NCBI GenBank assembly: GCA_040112665.1
Contig: CP157796.1
Span: 870,813-934,812 of the forward strand
Source of the DNA: Oceanicaulis sp.
Lineage (GTDB): Bacteria; Pseudomonadota; Alphaproteobacteria; Caulobacterales; Maricaulaceae
Direction: 5' to 3'
Length of the DNA: 64,000 nt
Shown here: positions 18,019-26,551 of the stretch, piece after piece
Layout: each line of letters opens with the position of its first letter
Numbering within the stretch: position 1 is the first letter of the stretch
Position numbers and translations under genes: made by a program
Notes under the pieces: model-generated
Told to the model about the DNA's origin: nothing
Seen by the model: only the letters and a program-made list of their open reading frames with translations
The model's database searches: none

Positions 18019-18446
18019 CCCGCCCCGCACCCGCCGTTCGCGCCGACTTCGCCGTCTTCGAGCCGATCGAGACGCGCTGGGCGGACAACGACGTGTACGG
18101 GCACGTGAACAACGTCGTGTATTACGGCTTCTTCGACACCGCCGTGAACCGCCGGCTGGCGAAGGCCGGGCTTCTGGACATCGAGGCGGGCGAGACCATC
18201 GGCCTGGTGGTCGAGACCGGATGCCGCTACCACGCGCCCGCAGCCTTTCCCGACGCTCTGGACGCAGGTCTGAAAGTTGCGCGGATCGGCACCAGTTCGG
18301 TGCGCTACGAGCTTGCGATCTTCCGTCAGGGCGAGGACGCGGCCGTCGCCGAAGGCTTCTTCGTGCATGTCTATGTCGACCGGCGGACCCGCCGCCCCAC
18401 ACCGCTGGACAGCCGCTGGCGGCAGGTGCTGGAGGGCTGGCGCTAG
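18015..18446 (+). CDS. Acyl-CoA thioesterase, hotdog fold (4HBT family)
   Basis: 143 residues. [21 protein letters not shown] is the 4-hydroxybenzoyl-CoA thioesterase catalytic segment with its Asp, and the central helix and [12 protein letters not shown] strand follow. It would hydrolyse acyl- or aryl-CoA thioesters in the cytoplasm. The ATG overlaps the hepT stop by four bases. Its stop TAG is part of a CTAG that is also the stop of the convergent gene. Confidence 0.88.
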   Translation: MTRPAPAVRADFAVFEPIETRWADNDVYGHVNNVVYYGFFDTAVNRRLAKAGLLDIEAGETIGLVVETGCRYHAPAAFPDALDAGLKVARIGTSSVRYELAIFRQGEDAAVAEGFFVHVYVDRRTRRPTPLDSRWRQVLEGWR

Positions 18447-19198
18447 CCCGCCTCGCCCAGCATCATGCCGGCGGCCATCGCGGCGACGGCGAGCGCGAAG
18501 ATCACCGCCAGCGTCGCGTACAGCCAGCCGCGCTCGGCGAGCAAAGCTCCTGATCCGTCCCGGCGCGGCGCGAGCGGGCCGGTTTCGCCGGATTTTTTCG
18601 GTCGTTCCAGTTCGCGCGCGATCTGCAGAAGCGCGCCGCGCGGATCAGGATAGCCCGCCGCGACCGCGCCCCAGCGCTGCAGCTTCTCGAACGCGGATTT
18701 CCCGTCGCCCAGACCGTCGCTCAACTCCGCGCCGATCGACTGAAGCGCGCTGGTGAAGCTCTCGTCGTCCTCGTCGTCCTCGGCTTCGTCCTCGGCGGCG
18801 GCCTGCTCCTGCGGGGTTTCGGCCTTCACCGCCAGCACCGCGATGCGGCGGCCGGCCCAGCGGACCTTGTGGTGGCGGCGCATCGCTTCGGCCTCGATCT
18901 GCGGGGCGAAGGCGACCACGCCCCCGGCCATGGCGAGCAGCGTGGTCAGCGCCCAGCCGAAATCGCCGAAGATCGCGCCCAGCGCGCCCGTCCCCAGCCC
19001 GCCGAAGATCGCGACGGCCCCGCCCAGGATCGCGGACGCGTTCTGCCGGGCGAGGAAGAGAAACCGCATCGTGGCGGCCTCCCCGGCGATGGCGGCGACG
19101 TGGCGGGGCGGAAATCCGGCCGCGGACAGGCGGGCGGTCTCGGCGGGCTTCAGGCCCGGCGCGAACTCGGCGCGCGGATCGAGCTTGGAGGCGTCCAT
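18443..19198 (-). CDS. Membrane protein of unknown function with an acidic central linker
   Basis: 251 residues from the ATG at 19198; an upstream in-frame TTG exists but is weaker. Two hydrophobic segments near residues 52-95 ([20 protein letters not shown] and [16 protein letters not shown]), an acidic patch ([11 protein letters not shown]) near 140, a soluble region and one C-terminal hydrophobic segment ([19 protein letters not shown]). The GAIFG/GGLG pattern looks like helix packing. I do not recognise the family. Convergent with the thioesterase, sharing the CTAG stop. Confidence 0.75.
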   Translation of the reverse strand: MDASKLDPRAEFAPGLKPAETARLSAAGFPPRHVAAIAGEAATMRFLFLARQNASAILGGAVAIFGGLGTGALGAIFGDFGWALTTLLAMAGGVVAFAPQIEAEAMRRHHKVRWAGRRIAVLAVKAETPQEQAAAEDEAEDDEDDESFTSALQSIGAELSDGLGDGKSAFEKLQRWGAVAAGYPDPRGALLQIARELERPKKSGETGPLAPRRDGSGALLAERGWLYATLAVIFALAVAAMAAGMMLGEAG

Positions 19199-19277
19199 AA
19201 AGGCAAACCTGTCGCGCCGAGTGGTGGAGGTCAACGGCGGCTTTGCGAAACCCCGCCCGGCGCGTTATCAGCGCGCC

Positions 19278-19373
19278 ATGCGCCGTATCGAACGCCCTGT
19301 CCTGCTGATCCTCGCCGCGATGGCCGCCTTCGGCCTTCTGGGTCTGGCGGTCTTGCGCTGGAGCCTTGCGTGA
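19278..19373 (+). CDS. Possible 31-residue membrane peptide ahead of zapE
   Basis: An ATG frame encodes a short basic start (MRRIERP), a 20-residue hydrophobic helix and a polar tail (LRWSLA). Its TGA overlaps the GTG start of zapE in a GTGA, the arrangement used by most coupled genes in this window. It has no obvious ribosome site (GCGCGCC upstream). A real small membrane protein or a translated leader are both possible. Confidence 0.45.
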   Translation: MRRIERPVLLILAAMAAFGLLGLAVLRWSLA

Positions 19374-20434
19374 CCCCGCTCGAACGGCTCGCTGCGGAGG
19401 TCGAGGCCGGCCGCCTGCAGCCCGATCCGGGCCAGCGCGCGGCCGCCGAGCGGCTGACCGCGCTTTGCGCCGAGATCGCCCGGTGGAAGGGCGGCGAGAG
19501 CAAGCTGTTCAGAAAGTCCCGGCCCGCGCCGCGCGGGGTCTATCTCTGGGGCGGGGTCGGTACGGGCAAGTCCATGATGATGGACCTGTTCATGCGCTCG
19601 GCCCCGATCGAAAAGAAGCGCCGCGTTCACTTCCACCAGTTCCTTCAGGAGATCCAGGCGCGCATCACCGCAGAGCGCGCACGCAAGGACCGCGATCCCC
19701 TGCCCAAGGTCGGCGCGGCGATCGCGAAGGAAACCCGGCTTTTGTGCTTCGACGAGCTTCAGGTCACCGACGTGGGCGACGCGATGATCCTGGGCCGGCT
19801 GTTTCAGGCGCTGTTCGAGGCGGGCGTGGTGATGGTCGCCACCTCCAACCGTCCGCCGCAGGACCTCTACAAGGACGGGCTGAACCGCCAGCTCTTCCTG
19901 CCGTTCATCGCCCTCATCGAGGCGCGGCTCGACGTCATGCGCCTCGACGAGGGGCGGGACTACCGGCTCGACCGGATGGAGACGGGGCCGGGGTATTTCG
20001 CGCCGCTGGGGCCGGACACCGACGCGGCGATGGACCGGTGCTTCGCCCGTCTGAGCGGCGGGGAGGAGGCGCGGCCCGCCCAGATCGCGGTGCGCGGACG
20101 CACCGTGCCGGTGCGCGCCGAAGCCGGCGAGGTCGGCCGGTTCGCTTTCGCCGATCTGTGCGCCCGGCCGCTGGGCCCGGCGGACTATCACGCGATCGCG
20201 CAGCGCTACCCGACCGTGATGATCGATCACGTGCCCGCGCTGACCCCTGACAAGCGCGATCAGGCCAAGCGTTTCGCCACCCTGGTCGACGAGCTTTACG
20301 AGGCGAAGACGCGCCTGGTGCTCAGCGCGGCGGCCGAGCCCCACGCGCTTTATACCGAAGGCGAGTATGCGTTCGAGTTTGAGCGCACCGCCTCGCGTCT
20401 GGTGGAGATGCGCAGCCGGATGGGCGCGTCCTAG
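19370..20434 (+). CDS. zapE: AFG1-like / ZapE cell-division ATPase
   Basis: 354 residues from GTG at 19370. P-loop ATPase of the AFG1/LACE1 group: Walker A GGVGTGKS (61-68), Walker B LLCFDELQV, sensor ATSNRPP, then the family-specific RYPTVMIDHVPALTPDKRDQAKRFATLVDELYE. In E. coli ZapE supports Z-ring function under stress; mitochondrial AFG1 handles misassembled respiratory subunits. Membership is clear, physiological role inferred. A long frame continues upstream but antisense to another gene, so it was not used. Stop shared as CTAG with the glycosyltransferase. Confidence 0.93.
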   Translation: MTPLERLAAEVEAGRLQPDPGQRAAAERLTALCAEIARWKGGESKLFRKSRPAPRGVYLWGGVGTGKSMMMDLFMRSAPIEKKRRVHFHQFLQEIQARITAERARKDRDPLPKVGAAIAKETRLLCFDELQVTDVGDAMILGRLFQALFEAGVVMVATSNRPPQDLYKDGLNRQLFLPFIALIEARLDVMRLDEGRDYRLDRMETGPGYFAPLGPDTDAAMDRCFARLSGGEEARPAQIAVRGRTVPVRAEAGEVGRFAFADLCARPLGPADYHAIAQRYPTVMIDHVPALTPDKRDQAKRFATLVDELYEAKTRLVLSAAAEPHALYTEGEYAFEFERTASRLVEMRSRMGAS

Positions 20435-21636
20435 CTGACCCCGGCGCGCGCACAGGCCGCCTCGAACACTGCGCGGCGGCGGCGCGCCAGCGCCATGGCG
20501 CTGAGATCGCGGGCGTAGGCGAGCCCGGCGCGGCGGCGGCGCATCATGTCCCTGGGATCGTTCCACAGCCGCTCGACCGCGTCGGCCAGGGCGGCGGGCG
20601 CCGTGGCCCTTGCCAGCCGGCCGCACGGCGTTTCCGCGATCAGGCGGCGCGCGGCGGGATCGTCGGCGGACGCCACGAGCGGCCGGCCGAACGCACAGGC
20701 GAGACGATAGGCGTCCGCCCCGCCCCGCCGCGCCGGCGCGAGCACGATATGGGCGCGGTCGCAGGCGGCGTGCAGCGCCGCCTCCGAAGCCGGGCCGAGA
20801 TCCTCGATTCGGGCGGCGAGTTCGCCCTGAAGCCCCATCGCGACGAGCCGGCGGCCGATCTCGCCCGGCGGCAGCCCGGCGGTCACGAGCACGGGAGGCG
20901 GCGCCCCGTTCGCCGCCGCACGCCGGGTCAGAAGCGCGAGGGCTGCGAGGCTCTGGTCGATGCCGCTGGCGGGTCCCGCCGCGCCGGGCGCGAACAGGAC
21001 CGGGCCGCGGCGCCGGTCGGGCGGCGCGCGGCGCTGACCGCGGGCCAGAACATGATCGGGCAGAGGCGGCGGCGCGTAGGCTTCGCGGTCGGGCGCCACC
21101 GGGCCGAAACGCGCTTCGGCTTCTTCACGTGCGGTTTCCGACAGGGCGATCCGGGCCGCCGCCCGGCCGGCCGCGCGGCGTTCGAGCCAGCTGCGGATCC
21201 GGTTGGGCTCGCCGCCCGCCCGTCCGCCGACGCAGCGCAGCACCAGCGGCGCGTCCGCGGCCGTCGCCGCCAGCCCCGCCAGGCCGCCGGTGTCGGGCGC
21301 TTCGATCACGTCGAACGGACGCGCGGCGTGGGCGCGGACGAAAACACGGCGCAGGGCGAGCGCGTCGAGCACCGGGCCGCCGCCGAGGCGGCGCGCCGGG
21401 CTGAACCCGCGCGCCCCGACCCGGCCCGCACAGCCGTGCACGAGCAGATTGTCGTCGAGCCGGGAGTCCACGCCCAACCGGTCCAGCGTGAAGACCTCGA
21501 CTTCGCAGCCCGCCTGGACGAGCGCTTCGGCGATCGCGCCGATCTCGCCGAAGCGCGCGGCGAACATCGCGACCCGAAGGCGGCGGCCTGGCGCGCGGGC
21601 CGGGGCGTTGGCAGGATTGAGAAAGGCGGCGGTCAT
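20431..21636 (-). CDS. GT4-like glycosyltransferase
   Basis: 401 residues with a GT-B architecture: N-terminal Rossmann half (RVAMFAARFGEIGAIAEAL and EVEVFTLDR), a central GPVLFAPGAAGPASGIDQSL hinge, and a C-terminal half with IVLAPARRGGADAYRLACAFGRPLVAS, resembling the EX7E donor-binding region but with the second acid not obvious. Probably transfers a sugar to a surface polysaccharide or glycolipid. No polysaccharide operon surrounds it. The weak donor-site motif leaves room for a non-canonical or inactive enzyme. Confidence 0.72.
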   Translation of the reverse strand: MTAAFLNPANAPARAPGRRLRVAMFAARFGEIGAIAEALVQAGCEVEVFTLDRLGVDSRLDDNLLVHGCAGRVGARGFSPARRLGGGPVLDALALRRVFVRAHAARPFDVIEAPDTGGLAGLAATAADAPLVLRCVGGRAGGEPNRIRSWLERRAAGRAAARIALSETAREEAEARFGPVAPDREAYAPPPLPDHVLARGQRRAPPDRRRGPVLFAPGAAGPASGIDQSLAALALLTRRAAANGAPPPVLVTAGLPPGEIGRRLVAMGLQGELAARIEDLGPASEAALHAACDRAHIVLAPARRGGADAYRLACAFGRPLVASADDPAARRLIAETPCGRLARATAPAALADAVERLWNDPRDMMRRRRAGLAYARDLSAMALARRRRAVFEAACARAGVS

Positions 21637-21735
21637 GATCGCGAAACCGCCGTTCGCCGCGCTTCGTTCCTGTCGTCAAGCAGATGCGAGAGCGCCGGAA
21701 CCGGGCGCCGATCGCCCCAACCGGAAAGGACCGCC

Positions 21736-22140
21736 ATGATCGCCTTTATCGCCGCCTGGCTCGCCGTCGCCGCAACGTTTCTCGTTCTCGACTTTCTCTG
21801 GCTCGGCGTGATCGCCCGGAAATTCTACCGCAGCGCCGCCGGTCCGGTGCTCGCCGACAGCTTCGGCAAGGCGCCCGCCGCCGTGTTCTATCTGATCTAC
21901 GTCACCGGGATCGTGATCTTCGCGCTGGCCGCGCCCCTGTTCGGGGTTGGCGTTGCAGCGGCGGGCGGGCAGGGGGCGCTGTTCGGCTTCTTCGCCTATG
22001 CCGCGGTGAACTTCACCAACGCCTCGGTGCTCAGCGCCTGGCCGATGCGGCTTGCGATCGTGGATACGATCTGGGGGACGGTGCTGACCGGGGTGTCCGC
22101 TGCGGCAGGGGCGTGGGCGCTCGTCGCCGCAGGCGGCTGA
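21736..22140 (+). CDS. DUF2177 family membrane protein
   Basis: 134 residues, four predicted membrane helices. FLVLDFLWLGVIARKFYRS near the N terminus and the FFAYAAVNFTNASVL and DTIWGTVLTG segments are characteristic of DUF2177. GGAAAGGA precedes the ATG. No function is established for the family. Stand-alone gene between the minus-strand glycosyltransferase and the carbonic anhydrase lipoprotein. Confidence 0.88.
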   Translation: MIAFIAAWLAVAATFLVLDFLWLGVIARKFYRSAAGPVLADSFGKAPAAVFYLIYVTGIVIFALAAPLFGVGVAAAGGQGALFGFFAYAAVNFTNASVLSAWPMRLAIVDTIWGTVLTGVSAAAGAWALVAAGG

Positions 22141-22297
22141 AGGGCGCCGCGTTCAGAAAACACGGCGCTGATCATCGCGAACCAAAGCGGCGGATCGCTC
22201 GCCCAGGTTCGGAAATTCTTGTCTGCGGAGGCGAATGACCCTATCTCCCGCTTGGGTCGGCTCAGGCCGGCCGGGTCATGTTCAAGGGGAGGCTATC

Positions 22298-23215
22298 ATG
22301 AAATACGCCGTATCGACGTCCGTGCTCGCCGCGGTTCTGCTCGCCGCCTGCAGCGGCCCGGCCGAGGACGCTGAAGCGCCGGCTGAAGACGCCGCGCCCG
22401 CCGAAGAGGTGATGAGCGAGGACGCCGCGCCGGCCTCGGGCGAAGCGAACACGCCTGAAGAAGCGATGATGGCCTCTGCGCCGATCTGCGAAGGCTTCGG
22501 CCCGCAGACCCCGCGCGACATCGCCAACCGCGAAGGGACCAACCCGGTCGAGTTCCCGCTGGCGCCCGCGCCGTCCGAACTCAATCTGTGCAACATCCAC
22601 ACCCACACCAACGCCGAGCACAAGGCGCCGGGCTTCTCGGTCTTCGTCGGCGACAGCGACGACGGCGGCTACGCCTGTAACGAGACCGAAAGCCTGACCG
22701 AGGCCGAGCTCACCGATCCCGCGAACGGCGAAGGCGCCTTCGGCGGCGTGGCGCCGGGCGATACGATCGAGGTGCACTGGGTGTTCTCCAGCTGCGACGT
22801 CGCGCCGGGCGAGGGCCTGGGCTCGTGCCTGGCCGAAGGCTGCGAAAACCCGCTGCTCCGCGTCGAGGCGCAGAGCTTCCTGGTGGTGAACGATCCCGAG
22901 AACGCTCTGGACTTCACCCAGTTCGACTATGCCGGTTCGGCGAACGAGGCCGGCCTGCACCAGCCGCGCGCCCTGCCGACGGGGTCGGGCGATCCGGTGC
23001 TGTTCCGCGGTTCGACCACCGGTCCGAGCTACGACCAGCAGACCTGCTCGCCGCTTCAGGTGACCTGGAACGTGCGTCCGCAGTGCCAGAAGGTCGACAT
23101 CTCCTCGCTGCATCGCTGGGCGGCCGAAGGCAACGCGTTCAACGAGACCGAATCCCACGGCGTGCGCCAGCTGGTGACCGCGCCCGAGCTGCTCTCGCCG
23201 ATCGAAGGCGAATAA
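22298..23215 (+). CDS. Delta-class carbonic anhydrase, lipoprotein
   Basis: 305 residues. Lipobox LLAAC near residue 16, then an acidic Ala/Glu linker of about 45 residues. The catalytic domain has CEGFGPQTPRDI, LNLCNIHTHTNAEHKAPG (with three candidate zinc histidines), GDTIEVHWVFSSC, GSTTGPSYDQQTCSP and HGVRQLVT, the sequence skeleton of delta carbonic anhydrases first known from marine diatoms and dinoflagellates. It would interconvert CO2 and bicarbonate in the periplasm or at the outer membrane. AAGGGGAGG stands before the ATG. It ends at a strong terminator and looks monocistronic. Confidence 0.87.
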   Translation: MKYAVSTSVLAAVLLAACSGPAEDAEAPAEDAAPAEEVMSEDAAPASGEANTPEEAMMASAPICEGFGPQTPRDIANREGTNPVEFPLAPAPSELNLCNIHTHTNAEHKAPGFSVFVGDSDDGGYACNETESLTEAELTDPANGEGAFGGVAPGDTIEVHWVFSSCDVAPGEGLGSCLAEGCENPLLRVEAQSFLVVNDPENALDFTQFDYAGSANEAGLHQPRALPTGSGDPVLFRGSTTGPSYDQQTCSPLQVTWNVRPQCQKVDISSLHRWAAEGNAFNETESHGVRQLVTAPELLSPIEGE

Positions 23216-23238
23216 GGCTCGATCAGGCCTGACGCGAA

Positions 23239-23273
23239 AGCCCCGGAGCGGTCCGCCGCTCCGGGGCTTTTTC
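23239..23273. terminator. Terminator between the carbonic anhydrase and the AbgT gene
   Basis: AGCCCCGGAGCG / CGCTCCGGGGCT form a 12-bp stem with a 6-base loop followed by TTTTTCG on the plus strand. It lies between convergent stops and may serve both genes. Confidence 0.88.
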
Positions 23274-23290
23274 GTTTCCCGGGCTTTTCG

Positions 23291-24880
<1,590 letters not shown>

Positions 24881-24972
24881 GGCGGAAATCTCCTCACCCC
24901 TGATGCAGCTGAGAATGGACTGCAATGGGGGGCGGAAATCAACCGCTGCAGGCTGAGGGGCGCACATAAACG

Positions 24973-25135
24973 ACCGGCGCGGACTGGGCCCGCGCCGGTG
25001 AAGGGGGAGGATCGGGGTCGGGGAGACTGCGCCGCGCCGCCGTCCGGGGGCGGGGCTGACGGAGAGCGGCGGCGCGGCGCAGGTCTCGAGCTTCCGTGAA
25101 ATGCGGAAGCGAAGGGAGAACTCTCCGTGAGACCT
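24973..25135 (-). ncRNA. Highly structured leader or small RNA candidate upstream of abgT
   Basis: Four features stand in a row within a 300-base gap. AGGTCTC (25081-25087) pairs with GAGACCT (25129-25135), enclosing hairpins GCTTCCG/CGGAAGC (25090-25110) and GGAGA-AC-TCTCC (25115-25126), a three-way junction. A 14-bp perfect stem (25029-25042 with 25067-25080) abuts it, and a 10-bp stem ACCGGCGCGG/CCGCGCCGGT (24973-24999) follows. Minus-strand reading puts all of these ahead of abgT and ends the last stem in CGTTTATG. Pairing is seen directly; transcription is inferred. No known RNA family was recognised. Confidence 0.45.
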
Positions 25136-25143
25136 CCGGTTCC
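25119..25143 (-). promoter_or_regulatory. Weak EcfG-like promoter candidate in the abgT leader
   Basis: Minus strand GGAAC (25143-25139), 16 bases, AGTT (25122-25119). The -35 is perfect and the -10 keeps GTT but not the leading C. It overlaps the three-way junction, so one or the other reading may be accidental. Confidence 0.3.
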
Positions 25144-25180
25144 CGCCCCCTGAAGAAAAAATTTGGATTTACGCTTCGGG

Positions 25181-25621
25181 CTATATCCGGCCCGCCGTGG
25201 CCAGTCTCGCCAGCTTGACGACCATGGCCGGTTTGCGCCCCACGGCGGCGCCCAGACCGACCAGCAGGGCGGTCGTCTGGAGCGGCTTTTTCGCCATGGC
25301 GAGCTCCAGCGTCTGGATCGCCATCGGGGCGTTCTTGGCCAGCGAGCTGGGGAGCATCGCGGCGATGCCGCCTGCAGCGGGCGCGCCGCTGGCGGCGGCG
25401 GCTGCTGCGGCCGCGGCGGCCTTGCGCCGGCGTGCGCGGGCCCTGAGCACGAGCGCGGTGATCGCCGCGATCGAGCCCAGAAGCAGCCAGGCGAGCGCCA
25501 GCCCGCCGCTGCCCCAGGCCACCCCGTAGGCGTCCGCCAGGCCGTACCAGAGGGCATGGCTGGCGAACACTAGGGCGACCGCCGGGCCCAGCCCGGCGAC
25601 GATCATGAGGAAAATACGCAT
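25181..25621 (-). CDS. Small membrane protein, last gene of the stress block
   Basis: 146 residues from ATG at 25621, four bases after the DUF883 stop. Two N-terminal hydrophobic helices (FLMIVAGLGPAVALVFASHA and GGLALAWLLLGSIAAITALV), a basic-to-polyalanine stretch (RARARRRK then about ten Ala) and a C-terminal amphipathic region with LLVGLGAAVGRKP. No family recognised; actinobacterial and alphaproteobacterial phage-holin-like proteins have similar outlines. Cotranscription with DUF883 suggests an envelope-stress role. Confidence 0.72.
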   Translation of the reverse strand: MRIFLMIVAGLGPAVALVFASHALWYGLADAYGVAWGSGGLALAWLLLGSIAAITALVLRARARRRKAAAAAAAAAASGAPAAGGIAAMLPSSLAKNAPMAIQTLELAMAKKPLQTTALLVGLGAAVGRKPAMVVKLARLATAGRI

Positions 25622-25625
25622 CGGC

Positions 25626-25910
25626 CTAGCGGCGCAGCAGCAGGGCGCCCAGGAAGCCCGCGCCGATCGCCGCGCCACAGGCGGCGAGCGGACGTTCGCG
25701 GATATAGTCGCGGACTTCCTCGTCCAGTTCATAGGCCTCGTGGGCGGCCTTGCGCGCGGCGTCCTTCGCCCCGCGGCCGGCCTTGCGCGCGGCCCCGGTC
25801 ACCCCTTTGCGGGCGTCGCCGGCTTCCTCGCCGGCGAGCTCGCCCAGATGGGTGATCAGCGAGTCCACGTCTTTGCGCAGGGCTCTGAGATCGCTTTTCA
25901 CGTCGCTCAT
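25626..25910 (-). CDS. DUF883 family protein (ElaB/YqjD-like)
   Basis: 94 residues from ATG at 25910 (AAGGA seven bases upstream). Helical N-terminal part (MSDVKSDLRALRKDVDSLI), basic middle (ARKGVTGAARKAGRGAKDAARKA), the conserved YIRERPLAACGAAIGAGFLGALLLRR tail anchor. E. coli relatives are stationary-phase inner-membrane proteins that tether ribosomes. The ORF is open further upstream, but that stretch is arginine-rich shadow coding. Third gene behind an EcfG-type promoter. Confidence 0.9.
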   Translation of the reverse strand: MSDVKSDLRALRKDVDSLITHLGELAGEEAGDARKGVTGAARKAGRGAKDAARKAAHEAYELDEEVRDYIRERPLAACGAAIGAGFLGALLLRR

Positions 25911-25977
25911 ATCGGTCCTTCTCGGCATGGATCTGCTCCGAACTGTGCTCAGCGTATCGAGGCTGGAGCGCCGGCGA

Positions 25978-26148
25978 TCAGGACGGCTCCTCAAGCTCCT
26001 CCTCGGCGTTCTCAGCGCCCTCCTCGATCTCTTCGCCGGCTTCCTCGACATTCTCGCCAAGCTCCTCGAACGGCTCTTCTTCCTCTTCGGCCTCGCAGGC
26101 GCCCAGGGCGGCCGCTCCGGCCAGGATCAGCAAAAGACGAAAGCTCAT
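25978..26148 (-). CDS. Short, very acidic lipoprotein
   Basis: 56 residues. A hydrophobic signal sequence ends in the lipobox ALGAC (C18), followed by a mature chain of mostly Glu (EEEEEPFEELGENVEEAGEEIEE style), about 50 percent acidic. GGAGTGACGAT stands before the ATG. The pattern resembles entericidin-like small lipoproteins but with an extreme acidic bias. Situated between DUF1328 and DUF883 genes in the same direction, which supports a membrane-stress role. Function unknown. Confidence 0.75.
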   Translation of the reverse strand: MSFRLLLILAGAAALGACEAEEEEEPFEELGENVEEAGEEIEEGAENAEEELEEPS

Positions 26149-26181
26149 ATCGTCACTCCTCTCTGATGTCGGTGATGTTGG

Positions 26182-26358
26182 TCAGGGCCGCGGCGAGCGC
26201 CCGCGGAACAGGCCCACGATCAGCGCCAGCACGAACAGGACCAGGAAAATGAAGAACAGGATCTGCGCGATGCCGGCAGAGGCTTCGGCGATGCCGCCGA
26301 AACCAAACAGCGCAGCGATCAGCGCAATCACAAAAAAGGCGATAGCCAGTCTCAACAT
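26182..26358 (-). CDS. DUF1328 (YtjA-like) small membrane protein
   Basis: 58 residues, two membrane helices: [20 protein letters not shown], the conserved [18 protein letters not shown] turn, then a second helix and a basic tail. This is the DUF1328/YtjA signature. GGAGGA precedes the ATG by seven bases. First gene of the minus-strand stress operon and 47 bases downstream of a perfect GGAAC-N17-CGTT promoter, matching the general-stress expression reported for such genes in other alphaproteobacteria. Confidence 0.92.
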   Translation of the reverse strand: MLRLAIAFFVIALIAALFGFGGIAEASAGIAQILFFIFLVLFVLALIVGLFRGRSPRP

Positions 26359-26405
26359 GGGATAGTCCTCCAGACACGGCGCCGTCCGCGCCGCTTCGCC
26401 AAATC

Positions 26406-26431
26406 AACGCCGGCCCTTGAAATCAGGTTCC
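26406..26431 (-). promoter_or_regulatory. EcfG-type general stress promoter for the DUF1328 operon
   Basis: Minus strand GGAAC (26431-26427), 17-base spacer, CGTT (26409-26406), a perfect match to the sigma-EcfG/sigma-T consensus GGAAC-N16/17-CGTT. It lies 47 bases upstream of the DUF1328 start codon. Confidence 0.85.
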
Positions 26432-26485
26432 GAATCGCCGCGCTCCGCTTGTGGCGAAACCCAGCCGAGCGGCGGCGCGTTGACA

Positions 26486-26511
26486 GGAACGCGCAGGTCT
26501 CCTCGCGCGTA
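26486..26511 (+). promoter_or_regulatory. Probable EcfG-type promoter for the lipid kinase gene
   Basis: GGAAC (26486-26490), 17-base spacer, CGTA (26508-26511): one mismatch from consensus. It faces away from the perfect EcfG promoter 55 bases to the left and stands 40 bases before the chosen TTG start. Confidence 0.55.
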
Positions 26512-26551
26512 TGCGTCTGTCATATCGAAAATGCCCAGAAAGGAGCCGCCC

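Noticed and set aside
26417..26551. ATG codons further upstream for the lipid kinase
   Set aside because: They precede or overlap the EcfG promoter candidate and would bury the AAAGGAG ribosome site inside the gene.
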